DNA from: Gemmatimonadota bacterium
Lineage (GTDB): Bacteria; Gemmatimonadota; Gemmatimonadetes; Longimicrobiales; Gaopeijiaceae
Assembly (NCBI GenBank): GCA_028874985.1
Contig: JAPPGI010000198.1
Location: 1 to 32,775, forward strand
Direction: 5' to 3'
DNA length: 32,775 bases
This document shows, piece after piece, positions 7,418 to 16,001 of this stretch. A program made the position numbers and the translations under genes. Within the stretch, counting starts at the first letter, position 1. The number at the start of each line of letters is the position of its first letter. A model generated the notes under the pieces. The model saw only the letters and a list, made by a program, of their open reading frames with translations, did not search any database and had not been told where the DNA came from.

Positions 7418-9169
7418 ATGAGGAGTCGGTTACGGATTGGGATCGTCGGAGTCTGGGCGTTCGCATCGTTGCTCGGGCCCCTGGCGCCGGTGCCGGCGAG
7501 CGGGCAGGCGAGCGAACGGCTCAAGGTGATGGTGACCAACCTGGTTCCGCTGGACGGCGCGGATGACGACTTCGGCAAGGATCTCGCCAAGGCCTTGCGG
7601 GAGCTGATCAACGACTTCGCGCGCCATCAGGCGGTCGAGGAGAAGGAGATCCGCGACGCAGCCAAGAAGTTCGACCTCAAGATGGAGGAACTGGACTGCG
7701 TTCGGTCACTGCAGATGGTGGGCCAGGGAATAGCCCGCATCACCTTCTGCGGATCCTACACCGAGGACCGGGAGGCGAAGACGTTCACCCTCAAGGGTGT
7801 TCAGTTCGTGGCTTCGGGGGCGGCGCCGCTGGAAATCCCCGACAAGACCTGGCACCGCGACGACTACCGCTCGGCCGCCCAGGAGATCGCCGCCAAGTTC
7901 GATGAGTTCGTGACCCAGCTCACCAACGCCCGGTTCTGCGCCGAAGACTACGAAATGGAGAACTGGGACGCCGCGGAGTCGCGCTGTGTCGTCGCGCTCC
8001 GCATTTCACCGAACGACGCCCAGGTACGGCTGATCTACGCCCAGGTGCTGCGGCGGACCGAACGCCCCGAGCTGGCGTACGAGGAGGTTCTCAAGGTCCT
8101 GGAAATCGAGCCCATGGACAACACCGCGCTCCAGTTGGCCGGCTTCCTGGCCGCGATACTGGACCATCCGGAGGAGGCGCGGGAACACTTCAACCGGTTG
8201 CTGCAGCTGGATCCCGGCAACGTGCCCGTGCGGTTGAAGATCGCCTACGAGGTGGCTCAGGAGGGACAGCCCCGCGTGGCGATGCTCATCGCCGAGGAGG
8301 GTCTCGCACTCGAGCCCGACAACATCGACCTTCTCAAGCACCACGCCTCGTTCGCGATCCGGTCGGGCCAGGATCTGCAGGTCGAGGGCCAACCGCTGTC
8401 GCTTGAGACCGCCGAGTTCTTCAAGAAGGGCGTGGAGTCCTACAATCGGGTGTACGAGATGCTGGGCTCCGAGATGGAATCCAGCCACCTCTCGCTGATG
8501 ATCGGCGCGCTCAACGCTCTGGAGAGACTTGATCAGGCGCTCGATCTCGCCGACAAGGCACTGGAAACCCATGGCGACGAGGCCAAGTTCTGGTCCACCA
8601 GGGGCGACATCCTCAACAAGCTCGGGCGCGTGGACGATGCCCTGGCCTCCCTGGACGAGGCGGAAATCCGCGATCCCACCTATCCGAACATCAGGGCCAG
8701 GCAGGGAAGCTGGCTACTGCGCGACGGGCGCGAGGAGGCGGCGTTCCCCCTCCTGATGGAGGCGGTGGAAAAGGGCGAACAGCCGGCCACCAGCATCGCA
8801 AGCCTCTTCTTCGGTGTGGCGGTCAGCAAGGGGATACAGCCCAAGGAAGGGCCCAAGAACCCCCAGTTCGCGCTCCGCATGCTCGAGATGGCCAAGACCT
8901 TCGAGTCCGAGCTCCCCGACAGGATGCGGGGGCAGCTGGACTACTTCCAGGCCTATTCCCTCTACCTGATCGCGGAGCTGGAGCAGAAGCCGGAAACCGT
9001 GCAGAGCGCCCAGCGCACCCTTCCCAAGTTCCGGGAGGTGGTGCGCCTGTTGGGGCTGCCTCACGTGGTCGACTACGCCAGGGCCAGTCAGGCGAAGCAC
9101 CTCCAGCAGCTGAGCGACAACACCCAGCAGTTCATCGCGATCCAGAAGGCGGTCATCCAGAAGGGGTAG
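7418..9169 (+). CDS. Secreted TPR-repeat protein, second of a tandem paralogous pair
   Basis: A 583-residue paralogue of the preceding gene, aligning without gaps over the first 200 residues, including the motifs VTNLVPL-x-GADDDFGKDL, FCGSYTE (110-116) and PDKTWHR (141-147). It has an N-terminal signal peptide with likely cleavage after VPA (25-27). The conserved cysteines are again C94, C111, C174 and C190; an even number in an exported protein suggests disulfides. TPR-like repeats fill the central and C-terminal parts. Start ATG 7418 has GGAG 9 nt upstream. The gene probably has its own promoter in the 359-bp gap and ends before a strong terminator at 9204. Function is not recognised. Retention of both copies with conserved spacing implies they are not simply redundant, which is inference. 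Confidence 0.85.
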   Translation: MRSRLRIGIVGVWAFASLLGPLAPVPASGQASERLKVMVTNLVPLDGADDDFGKDLAKALRELINDFARHQAVEEKEIRDAAKKFDLKMEELDCVRSLQMVGQGIARITFCGSYTEDREAKTFTLKGVQFVASGAAPLEIPDKTWHRDDYRSAAQEIAAKFDEFVTQLTNARFCAEDYEMENWDAAESRCVVALRISPNDAQVRLIYAQVLRRTERPELAYEEVLKVLEIEPMDNTALQLAGFLAAILDHPEEAREHFNRLLQLDPGNVPVRLKIAYEVAQEGQPRVAMLIAEEGLALEPDNIDLLKHHASFAIRSGQDLQVEGQPLSLETAEFFKKGVESYNRVYEMLGSEMESSHLSLMIGALNALERLDQALDLADKALETHGDEAKFWSTRGDILNKLGRVDDALASLDEAEIRDPTYPNIRARQGSWLLRDGREEAAFPLLMEAVEKGEQPATSIASLFFGVAVSKGIQPKEGPKNPQFALRMLEMAKTFESELPDRMRGQLDYFQAYSLYLIAELEQKPETVQSAQRTLPKFREVVRLLGLPHVVDYARASQAKHLQQLSDNTQQFIAIQKAVIQKG

Positions 9170-9203
9170 TGACCTCCGGTCGCTGACGGCCCACCGGTCT
9201 TTC

Positions 9204-9246
9204 GGGGGCGTCGCGGGACGGAATCCCGCGGCGCCCCCTTTCCGTT
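9204..9246 (+). terminator. Rho-independent terminator after the TPR pair
   Basis: A 15-bp stem (9204-9218 with 9224-9238), perfect apart from one U-G wobble, with loop CGGAA, followed directly by the T-rich run TTTCCGTT. It lies 34 bp after the stop of the second TPR gene and isolates that unit from the dcw cluster. Confidence 0.8.
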
Positions 9247-9411
9247 GAAGCCGGCCCGTGAAGTGCGGTCGGCCTGTCCGGAACCCGGCCCCGTATCCGC
9301 ATCTCCGACCCCTTCTCGGGCTTCCCGCCGGCCGCCCCGTTCCCGCGCGCCACGGGGGGGCGTACCCCCCTACACCGAGCCCTCCCCGGGGTTCCCGGTG
9401 GGCACTCCGGG
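9247..9411 (+). other. GC-rich spacer upstream of mraZ
   Basis: No gene seen. It contains a compact hairpin, GGGGGG (9355-9360) / CCCCCC (9365-9370) with loop CGTA, but no T-tract after it. Possibly a further transcription barrier before the mraZ promoter, or without function. Confidence 0.3.
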
Positions 9412-9440
9412 TTGCGATGTGGGGCAAGGTGCATTAAAAT
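9412..9440 (+). promoter_or_regulatory. Candidate sigma-70-type promoter of the dcw cluster
   Basis: TTGCGA (9412-9417), a 17-bp spacer, then TAAAAT (9435-9440, five of six matches to TATAAT). It is the only AT-rich stretch near mraZ and has the expected spacing. The last T of the -10 is the first base of the MraZ box array, so bound MraZ would cover the promoter. Confidence 0.65.
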
Positions 9441-9464
9441 GGGACAAAATGGGATGAAATGGGA
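9440..9464 (+). promoter_or_regulatory. Three MraZ boxes (autoregulatory operator)
   Basis: TGGGA at 9440-9444, 9450-9454 and 9460-9464, separated by exactly 5 nt. This is the TGGG(A/N)-N5 repeat array known to be bound by the MraZ ring upstream of its own gene. The array sits between the -10 and ATG 9474 and predicts repression of mraZ and the following operon by MraZ. Confidence 0.88.
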
Positions 9465-9473
9465 TACTGAAAC

Positions 9474-9905
9474 ATGTCCGGACTCCTCGGCCGCCACGAA
9501 TACCAGATCGATGCGAAGGGCCGCGTCAGCCTGCCCTCCGCATTTCGCAGGGCTGTGTCCGGAAAACCGCTTGTTCTCCTTCAGTGGCAGGAGGGCCACC
9601 TGGACCTCTTTCCCGAACAGACCTGGTCGGAGATCAGGAAGAACCTGCTGAGCCACCGCAGAGCGCGGAGGGACGGGGGCGCCTACCTCAGGCGGATCAC
9701 CTCCAGCGCCGTCGAGGTGGAGCCCGACAAGCACGGTCGCATCCGCATTCCGCTGTGGCTGCTGGAACGGGCCGAACTGGGATCGACGGTGCTGTTCGTC
9801 GGAGCGCTGGACCGTATCGAGCTCTGGAACCCGGCACGCTTCGACGAGCACCTGCGCGAGCCGGACGCAAAAGAAGACCGCTTCGCAGCCCAGATCTTCG
9901 GTTAG
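9474..9905 (+). CDS. mraZ: MraZ, transcriptional regulator of the division cluster
   Basis: A 143-residue protein, the usual length for MraZ. It contains the two AbrB-like swapped-hairpin repeats with their DxxxR signatures, DAKGRVSLP near the N-terminus and DKHGRIRIP in the second half. MraZ forms a ring that binds TGGG-type direct repeats and represses its own operon; three such repeats lie directly upstream. The leader has no strong Shine-Dalgarno sequence. It is the first gene of the cluster, 13 nt before rsmH. Confidence 0.96.
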   Translation: MSGLLGRHEYQIDAKGRVSLPSAFRRAVSGKPLVLLQWQEGHLDLFPEQTWSEIRKNLLSHRRARRDGGAYLRRITSSAVEVEPDKHGRIRIPLWLLERAELGSTVLFVGALDRIELWNPARFDEHLREPDAKEDRFAAQIFG

Positions 9906-9918
9906 CGGGGGGGTTTCG

Positions 9919-10845
9919 ATGAGCTTCCCCGAATACCACCGGCCCGTCCTTGTCGCCGAGGTCATGCGGTATCTGCTGGGGAAGCGCGGCCTGTACCTGG
10001 ACGGAACCGTCGGGGCCGGAGGCCACGCCGCCGCGCTGCTCGCACGCTGCCCCGGGTGCCGTCTTCTCGCCGTCGACCGCGACCTCGAGGCGCTCGCGGC
10101 CGCACGGACGCGCCTCGCTCCCTTCGGGAACCGCGTTCGCTTCGCTCACATCTCCTTCCGGGATGCGGGAAACGATCGGGAAGTGCGGGCCGAGGGGCTC
10201 GCGGGAGCGCTGCTCGACCTCGGCGTCAGCTCGCACCAGCTGGATCGCGATGAGCGCGGGTTCACCTTCCGGCCGGGCGCCGCCCTGGACATGAGGATGG
10301 ACGCGGAGGCCGGCCCTTCCGCGGCCGAATTCCTATCCTCAGCGACCAGAGTCGAGCTGTCGGGAGCGCTACGCGCGGGAGAAGCGCCCCGCGCGTCGGC
10401 CGTCGCCGCGCGCATCGTGCGGCGCAGGCGGGCCGGATCCCTGCGGGTCAGCGACGACCTCGTGGCGGTACTCGAGTCGGTCCTGGGCCGCCGCGCCAGC
10501 CATGCCGAGAAGGCGCGGCTCTTCCAGGCGATCCGCATCCGCGTGAACCGTGAGATGGAGGCGATGCGGGACGGGCTCCCGGCGATCCGCGACGCGCTGC
10601 GGCCGGGCGCCGCCTTCGTGATCGTCTCCTATCACTCGGTCGAGGACCGGGTGGTCAAGAGGGCCTTCCGGGAATGGAGCGATCCCCTCCGCGGGCTGCC
10701 GCCGGGGCTGCCCGTGCGCGCCGCGGAGTCCCGTGCCCTGGGCTCGCCGCTTACCCGGAAGCCGGTCAGGCCGGGGCGGAGGGAGATCGCGGCCAACCCG
10801 AGGGCGCGGCAGGCGAGGCTCAGGGCCTGGAGGCGCGCAGCGTGA
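9919..10845 (+). CDS. rsmH: RsmH, 16S rRNA (cytosine-1402-N4)-methyltransferase
   Basis: A 308-residue SAM-dependent methyltransferase (formerly MraW) that modifies C1402 in the decoding centre of the small subunit. Seen: the N-terminal HRPVLVAEVM, the SAM-binding glycine-rich loop LDGTVGAGGHA, the acidic residue of AVDRD, the family block LLDLGVSSHQLD-x-DERGFTFR, and near the C-terminus ISYHS-like IVSYHSVEDRVVK. Length is typical. The G-rich stretch before ATG 9919 acts as ribosome site. Its TGA overlaps the GTG start of ftsL. Confidence 0.97.
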   Translation: MSFPEYHRPVLVAEVMRYLLGKRGLYLDGTVGAGGHAAALLARCPGCRLLAVDRDLEALAAARTRLAPFGNRVRFAHISFRDAGNDREVRAEGLAGALLDLGVSSHQLDRDERGFTFRPGAALDMRMDAEAGPSAAEFLSSATRVELSGALRAGEAPRASAVAARIVRRRRAGSLRVSDDLVAVLESVLGRRASHAEKARLFQAIRIRVNREMEAMRDGLPAIRDALRPGAAFVIVSYHSVEDRVVKRAFREWSDPLRGLPPGLPVRAAESRALGSPLTRKPVRPGRREIAANPRARQARLRAWRRAA

Positions 10846-11126
10846 CCCGCAAGGCCGGGCCGGGTCGGGTGATCGTCGCCCTGGTGGCATACGCGGTCGC
10901 GTTGACGGCCGTCGCCTGGCGCCAGTCCACGACCCGGGAGACGATGGCGGAGATCGACCGGCTCTCCCGTGAACTGGCGGTCGCCGCCGACGAGCGGGAG
11001 GAGCTGGCCCGCGAGCTGGCGGGGCTCGAAGCGCGCCGTTGGGTCGTCGAGGCGGCCGACCGGCGGCTCGGCCTTCGTCCTCCGAGCGAGGCGGAAGTGG
11101 TGATCGCCTCGGGGAGCTTGCGGTGA
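10842..11126 (+). CDS. ftsL: FtsL-like cell division protein
   Basis: A 94-residue bitopic membrane protein, recognised mainly by position between rsmH and ftsI and by architecture: a short basic N-terminus, one transmembrane helix (about residues 10-26), then a heptad-rich coiled coil (about 30-65) and a short periplasmic tail with RLGLRPPSEAEVV. FtsL joins FtsB and FtsQ and activates FtsWI septal synthesis. Start GTG 10842 overlaps the rsmH stop (GTGA) and has GGAGG 8 nt upstream. A longer open frame from 10674 lies inside rsmH and is not used. Sequence conservation in this family is low, so the name relies on context. Confidence 0.85.
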   Translation: MTRKAGPGRVIVALVAYAVALTAVAWRQSTTRETMAEIDRLSRELAVAADEREELARELAGLEARRWVVEAADRRLGLRPPSEAEVVIASGSLR

Positions 11127-13150
11127 ACGGCCGCCGCAAACCGCCCGACGCGAGCCGGACCCTGCGGGTGCGGCGGCGGCTCGCGCTGCTGTGCTGGGTC
11201 GTCGCCGCGGCGGTCATGGTCGCGCGGTCCGCGGAGGTTCAGGTGGTGGAGCGGGCCGAGTGGACGGCGGAGGCGCTGGCCCAGCACGAGAAGAGCAGGG
11301 TCGTCCCGGCCGCGCGCGGCCGCATTCTGGACCGCAACGGGGGTGAACTCGCCGTGAGCCGCTGGAGGGCGGTGGTGGGGGTGTCGCCGCGCGAGATCCG
11401 GAACCGGGACGAGGTTGCCGCCGCGCTGGTGGAGCATCTCGGCGTATCGGCCCGTACGGCGAAGGCCGTGTCCGCCGGGACAGAGACGTGGAAGGTCGTC
11501 CCGGGCCGCTACTCGATGACGGAGGCCGAGGGGCTGCGGGGGCTGAGGGGCGTGTACGTGGAGCGCGAGCCGCGACGGTTGTACCCCCGTGAAGAACTGG
11601 CCCGGGGATTGCTTGGAGTGGTGCGGGAAGGCGTTGGCCGGGGAGGAATCGAGCAGTCCATGGATTCGGTGTTGGCCGGACAGTCGGGCCGGGAGATCAT
11701 CGTGCGCGACAACCGTGGCCGGGAAATCCCCGGTCAGGTCCTGGTCGTGAAGCCGCCCGTCGCCGGCCGGGACGTGATGCTGACCATCGACCAGGACCTG
11801 CAGGCGATCGCCGAGGAGAAGCTCGCCGACGCCATCGACTCCGCCGGGGCGGAGGGAGGAGACCTCGTGATCACCGATCCGGGGACCGGCGAGATCCTCG
11901 CCATGACATCGGTGGTCCACGGATCGAATGCGGCCCTGTCGGCGGTCAACACGACGTATGAGCCGGGGTCCACGATGAAGCCGTTTACCACGGCGGCGCT
12001 GCTGCATCACCGCATCGCCGCGCTGTCGGATTCCGTGGACACCGGGCACGGGTCGTGGTCGGTGAACGGACGCACCATCACCGATGTCGGCAACGGCGGC
12101 GGCTGGCTTACGCTGCACGAGGTGATGAAGCGGTCGTCGAACGTGGGGATCGCCAAGTTCGCCACCCTTCTCTCGCACGGCCAGCAGTACACGACCCTCC
12201 GGGACTTCGGCTTCGGGACCCTGACGGGGGTGCCGCTCCCCGGTGAGGCGTCCGGCGTCCTGCGGAGGCCCGAAGAGTGGAGTCTGCTTTCGAAGCACTC
12301 GCTCGCGTACGGCTACGAACTCTCGGCCACCGCGCTGCAGATGGCGATGGCCTTCGGAGCACTGGCCAACGGCGGCTGGCTCATGGAGCCGCAGCTCGTC
12401 CGGGAGGTGCACAGCCGGGACGGAGGGGCGGTCCGCCTTGGCAGACCCAGGGCGATCCGGCGGGCGGTGCCCTCGCCGGTTGCCGAGGCCCTGACAGCCG
12501 TGCTGGTGGACGTGGTGGAGGGTGGAACCGGGGCCCGCGCCCGCATGACCACCTTCCGCGTGGCCGGAAAGAGCGGAACGACGCACGCCATCGGAGGGAA
12601 CGGTCGCTACGAGGAGGACGCCCATCACGCCTCCTTCGGGGCCTACTTCCCCGCGGAGGATCCCCAGCTGCTCTTCTTCGTGAGGCTGGACCGCCCGCGC
12701 GAAGCCTACTTCGGGGGCGAGGCCGCGGCCCCGGTGACGCTCGCCACGCTCGAGACCCTCCTGTCGGCGCGGCAGACCCCCATCGACCGGCAGGCCCTCG
12801 CGCTGGCGTCGCGGCAAGCCGTCCCGACTCCGCGCGCCACCCCCGTCGTGCGCTTCGCAGTCGCGGCCGACGACGGTGCGATGGACGCCTGGCCCGCGGC
12901 CGCAGACGCTTCGCCCACCCCGGGCCGGCCAACGCGCATGACGGTCCCGGCGCTGGAGGGCGCATCGGTGAGGGTGGCCCTGCGCAGACTGCACAAGCTG
13001 GGCCTGCGGATCCGCCTGGAGGGAAGCGGGATCGTCCGGACCACCGTCCCGGGAGCGGGCCGGCCGGTGGGTGCGGGTGACACCATCCGCGTCCTCGCGG
13101 GCGATCACGCCCGCGGCGGGGCCCGGGCCATGCCGGATCAGGGAGGGTGA
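11123..13150 (+). CDS. ftsI: FtsI/PBP2x-like peptidoglycan D,D-transpeptidase with C-terminal PASTA domain
   Basis: A 675-residue class B penicillin-binding protein for septal peptidoglycan cross-linking. Order: basic cytoplasmic end, transmembrane helix (about 19-35), pedestal domain beginning with RGRILDRNG (66-74), and transpeptidase domain with catalytic S283 in STMK, SSN (338-340) and KSGTT (from K483). The last ~60 residues form one PASTA repeat (MTVPALEGAS... to the end), as in SpoVD, PBP2x and Mycobacterium-type enzymes. PASTA is absent from E. coli FtsI. Start GTG 11123 overlaps the ftsL stop and has GGGGAG 6 nt upstream. A proline/alanine-rich linker precedes the PASTA unit. Confidence 0.95.
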   Translation: MNGRRKPPDASRTLRVRRRLALLCWVVAAAVMVARSAEVQVVERAEWTAEALAQHEKSRVVPAARGRILDRNGGELAVSRWRAVVGVSPREIRNRDEVAAALVEHLGVSARTAKAVSAGTETWKVVPGRYSMTEAEGLRGLRGVYVEREPRRLYPREELARGLLGVVREGVGRGGIEQSMDSVLAGQSGREIIVRDNRGREIPGQVLVVKPPVAGRDVMLTIDQDLQAIAEEKLADAIDSAGAEGGDLVITDPGTGEILAMTSVVHGSNAALSAVNTTYEPGSTMKPFTTAALLHHRIAALSDSVDTGHGSWSVNGRTITDVGNGGGWLTLHEVMKRSSNVGIAKFATLLSHGQQYTTLRDFGFGTLTGVPLPGEASGVLRRPEEWSLLSKHSLAYGYELSATALQMAMAFGALANGGWLMEPQLVREVHSRDGGAVRLGRPRAIRRAVPSPVAEALTAVLVDVVEGGTGARARMTTFRVAGKSGTTHAIGGNGRYEEDAHHASFGAYFPAEDPQLLFFVRLDRPREAYFGGEAAAPVTLATLETLLSARQTPIDRQALALASRQAVPTPRATPVVRFAVAADDGAMDAWPAAADASPTPGRPTRMTVPALEGASVRVALRRLHKLGLRIRLEGSGIVRTTVPGAGRPVGAGDTIRVLAGDHARGGARAMPDQGG

Positions 13151-13152
13151 CC

Positions 13153-14631
13153 GTGCCCGTTCACGGGATCGTGGCCGCGCTGGAGGGCGCCGGGGTCGCC
13201 GTGGGCCCCGTCGTGCCGGCCGACGATGCGGTGGCCGGATTGAGGGTCCGGGGGGTGCAGCAGGATTCACGCCGGGTCGGGCCGGGCGACCTCTTCGTGG
13301 CCTGGTCCGGCGCGATGCACGACGCGCACGACCATCTGGCCGCCGCGGCCGCCTCCGGCGCCGCCGCCGCGATCGTGGAGCGCCCCGTCCCCGGTGCGGC
13401 GGTCCCCCAGATCCAGGTGGACAACGCCCGCCTCGCCGCCGCCGTCGCCGCCGGGCTGGTGGCGGGCCCCGCCTGGCGCTCGCTGCGCACGGCCGGGGTC
13501 ACCGGAACCAACGGCAAGACCACCACGACCGCCCTGCTGCGCGGCCTGATGGGCCGGCGGGCGCCCGCCGCGGCGATCGGCTCGCTGGGGGTTGTCGGGC
13601 CGGACGGCCGGGTCCGGGAGGGCACGGCGGGACTGACGACCCCGGGTCCCGTGCAGTTGACCGCCTGGCTGACGTCGCTGGCGCACGCCGGCGTGCACGG
13701 GGTCGTCATCGAGAGCTCCTCGCACGCCCTGGACCAGTTCCGGCTCGACGGGATCCGCTTCGATGTCACCGCCTTCACCAACCTCACCCGCGAGCACCTG
13801 GACTACCACGGAAGCTACGAGCGCTACCTGGCCGCGAAGGCCCGCCTGCTCGAGCTGGGCAGGGAAGGGGCGTATGCCGTAGTCAACGCCGACGACCCGG
13901 CCTGGAGCGCCCTGCGCCCGCGGGGCCCGGTGGTCACCTACGGACTGGGCCCGGACGCATCGCTGCGGGCCGCACGGGTGCGGCGCACCTCCCTGGGATC
14001 CGGCTTCGACCTCGTCTGGAGGGGGCGACGCGTGCACGTCGCGCTGCCGCTGCCGGGCGGCTTCAACATCTCCAACGCCCTCTGCGCCGCCGGGTGCGCG
14101 CTGGCCCTGGGCCAATCCCTCGGCGATGTCGCGTCCGGACTGGAGGCCGCGGCCCCCGTCCCGGGCCGGATGGAGCTCGTGGCGCGGGAGCCCTTCCAGG
14201 TGCTGATCGACTTCGCGCACACTCCCGACGCCCTGAAACAGGTGCTCGCGGCGATGCGCCCCCTGGCATCCGGGCGGCTGATCGTGGTCTTCGGGGCCGG
14301 GGGAGACCGGGACCCGGCCAAGCGCCCCGCGATGGGCGCCGCGGTGGCCCGGCACGCCGACCTCGCCGTCGTGACCTCCGACAACCCGCGCAGCGAGGAC
14401 CCGGCGGAGATCGTGGCGCAGGTGGTCGCGGGCGTGTCGGGGTGCGAGACGGTCGAGATCGTGGACCGGCGCGAGGCCATCCACCGTGCCCTCGACCTCG
14501 CCGCGCCCGGCGACACCGTGCTTCTGGCCGGCAAGGGCCACGAGACCTGCCAGGTCGTCGGCACGGAGCGGCGGCCCTTCGACGAGCGCCGCATCGTTCT
14601 CGACCGCCTCGCGGAGGGAGGAAGCGCATGA
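13153..14631 (+). CDS. murE: MurE, UDP-MurNAc-L-Ala-D-Glu:meso-diaminopimelate ligase
   Basis: An ATP-dependent Mur ligase adding the third residue of the stem peptide in the cytoplasm. The P-loop GTNGKTTT is at 118-125, and the specificity motif DNPR at 410-413 marks meso-diaminopimelate over lysine. The N-terminal UDP-binding domain includes QQDSRRVGPGDLFVA. Two GTG starts compete: 13147 overlaps the ftsI stop, but the strong GGGAGG (13141-13146) abuts it directly. GTG 13153 lies 6 nt after that site and is preferred, giving 492 residues. The TGA overlaps the murF ATG. Confidence 0.96.
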   Translation: MPVHGIVAALEGAGVAVGPVVPADDAVAGLRVRGVQQDSRRVGPGDLFVAWSGAMHDAHDHLAAAAASGAAAAIVERPVPGAAVPQIQVDNARLAAAVAAGLVAGPAWRSLRTAGVTGTNGKTTTTALLRGLMGRRAPAAAIGSLGVVGPDGRVREGTAGLTTPGPVQLTAWLTSLAHAGVHGVVIESSSHALDQFRLDGIRFDVTAFTNLTREHLDYHGSYERYLAAKARLLELGREGAYAVVNADDPAWSALRPRGPVVTYGLGPDASLRAARVRRTSLGSGFDLVWRGRRVHVALPLPGGFNISNALCAAGCALALGQSLGDVASGLEAAAPVPGRMELVAREPFQVLIDFAHTPDALKQVLAAMRPLASGRLIVVFGAGGDRDPAKRPAMGAAVARHADLAVVTSDNPRSEDPAEIVAQVVAGVSGCETVEIVDRREAIHRALDLAAPGDTVLLAGKGHETCQVVGTERRPFDERRIVLDRLAEGGSA

Positions 14632-16001
14632 CCGGATCCCCGTTCCGCTGGAGCGACGCCTCGGTGCGGCGCGCGCTGGGCCTCCCCGGCGGGGACCCCG
14701 CGCGCCTCTACGAGGACATCTCCACCGACACCCGGACCCTCGGGCCCGGCGACGTCTTCGTCGCCCTGGAAGGAGCCCGCTTCGACGGCCACGCCTTCGT
14801 CGGGCGGGCCGTGGCGCGGGGTTGCCGGGCGGTGGTCGCGCACCGCGAGCCCGGGGACCGTGCCGTACCCGTCTACCGGGTCCCCGACACGCTCACGGCC
14901 CTCGGCGACCTCGCGCTGCACCGGCGGGACCGGGCGAACGTCCCCGTGGTCGGAATCACCGGCTCCTCGGGCAAGACGACCGTCAAGGACATGACGGTGC
15001 GCGCCCTCTCGAAGAGCTACGACGTGCACGGCACGAGGGGCAACGAGAACAACCGGGTGGGCGTTCCCCTCACGATCCTGTCGATGCCGGAGCTCACCAC
15101 CGCGCTGGTGCTGGAGATGGGGACCAGCGAACCCGGCGAGATCGCGGAACTGGCGCGGATCGCGCGCCCGACGATCGGTGTGGTCACGACCGTCTCGGAG
15201 GCGCACACCGAGCGGCTGAAGGACCTGCGCGGCGTGCTCGCCGAAAAGCTCGACCTGATCCGCGCGCTCGGCCCGGCGGACACGGCCATCGTTGGCGACG
15301 AGCCGGAGGAGCTGGCCGGCGAGGCCCGTGCGCTCCGCCCCGACGTCGCGGTCTGCGGCTGGACGCCCCAGGCGGATCGCGCGCTGCGGCCCGATGCGGC
15401 GTACGGGAACGAGGACGGCACCTACGGCTTCGGCTGGCGCGGGCATCCCGTCAGGCTCCGGGTCCCGGGCATGCACAACGTGAACAACGCGCTGCTGGCG
15501 CTCGCCGTCGCCCACACGCTCGGGGTTCCCCCCGAACAGGCCGCCGCGGGCATCTCGGCCGTGTGGCCGGGCGCCTTGCGCGGAGAGGTCCGCACGCTGG
15601 GCGGGCTGACGCTCCTGGTCGACTGCTACAACGCCAACCCGGCGGGGGTCAGGGCCGCCGCCCTGTCCCTGTCGATGATAGGCGGCGAGGGCCGCTGGGT
15701 CGTCGTGCTCGGCACGATGCTGGAGCTCGGCGAGCGGTCCGCTGAGATCCACCGGGACACGCTCGCGGCGATCCTGCAGCTCGACCTGGACCTGTACGTC
15801 CTGACCGGCGCCTTCGCGCGGGCCGCAAGGGACTTCGCGGACGACAGGATCGCGGTGGCGGAGGAGCTGGCGGAACTGGCCTGGCGGCTGCCCCGCATGG
15901 TCGGCCCGGGCGACAAGGTGCTGCTCAAGGCGTCGCGCGGCATCCGTCTCGAACGGGTCATCCCGGCGCTCGAGCACCGCTTCGGAAGGGCGAGGGTCTG
16001 A
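14628..16001 (+). CDS. murF: MurF, UDP-MurNAc-tripeptide:D-Ala-D-Ala ligase
   Basis: A 457-residue Mur ligase that adds the D-Ala-D-Ala dipeptide to UDP-MurNAc-tripeptide. Features: ISTDTRTLGPGDVFVAL in the N-terminal domain, P-loop GSSGKTT (112-118), the MurF block GTRGNENNRVGVPLTIL, MGTSEPGEI, and in the C-terminal domain VDCYNANP and GTMLELGERS. ATG 14628 overlaps the murE stop (ATGA). No ddl for making D-Ala-D-Ala is in this cluster, so the dipeptide ligase must be encoded elsewhere. Confidence 0.97.
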   Translation: MTGSPFRWSDASVRRALGLPGGDPARLYEDISTDTRTLGPGDVFVALEGARFDGHAFVGRAVARGCRAVVAHREPGDRAVPVYRVPDTLTALGDLALHRRDRANVPVVGITGSSGKTTVKDMTVRALSKSYDVHGTRGNENNRVGVPLTILSMPELTTALVLEMGTSEPGEIAELARIARPTIGVVTTVSEAHTERLKDLRGVLAEKLDLIRALGPADTAIVGDEPEELAGEARALRPDVAVCGWTPQADRALRPDAAYGNEDGTYGFGWRGHPVRLRVPGMHNVNNALLALAVAHTLGVPPEQAAAGISAVWPGALRGEVRTLGGLTLLVDCYNANPAGVRAAALSLSMIGGEGRWVVVLGTMLELGERSAEIHRDTLAAILQLDLDLYVLTGAFARAARDFADDRIAVAEELAELAWRLPRMVGPGDKVLLKASRGIRLERVIPALEHRFGRARV

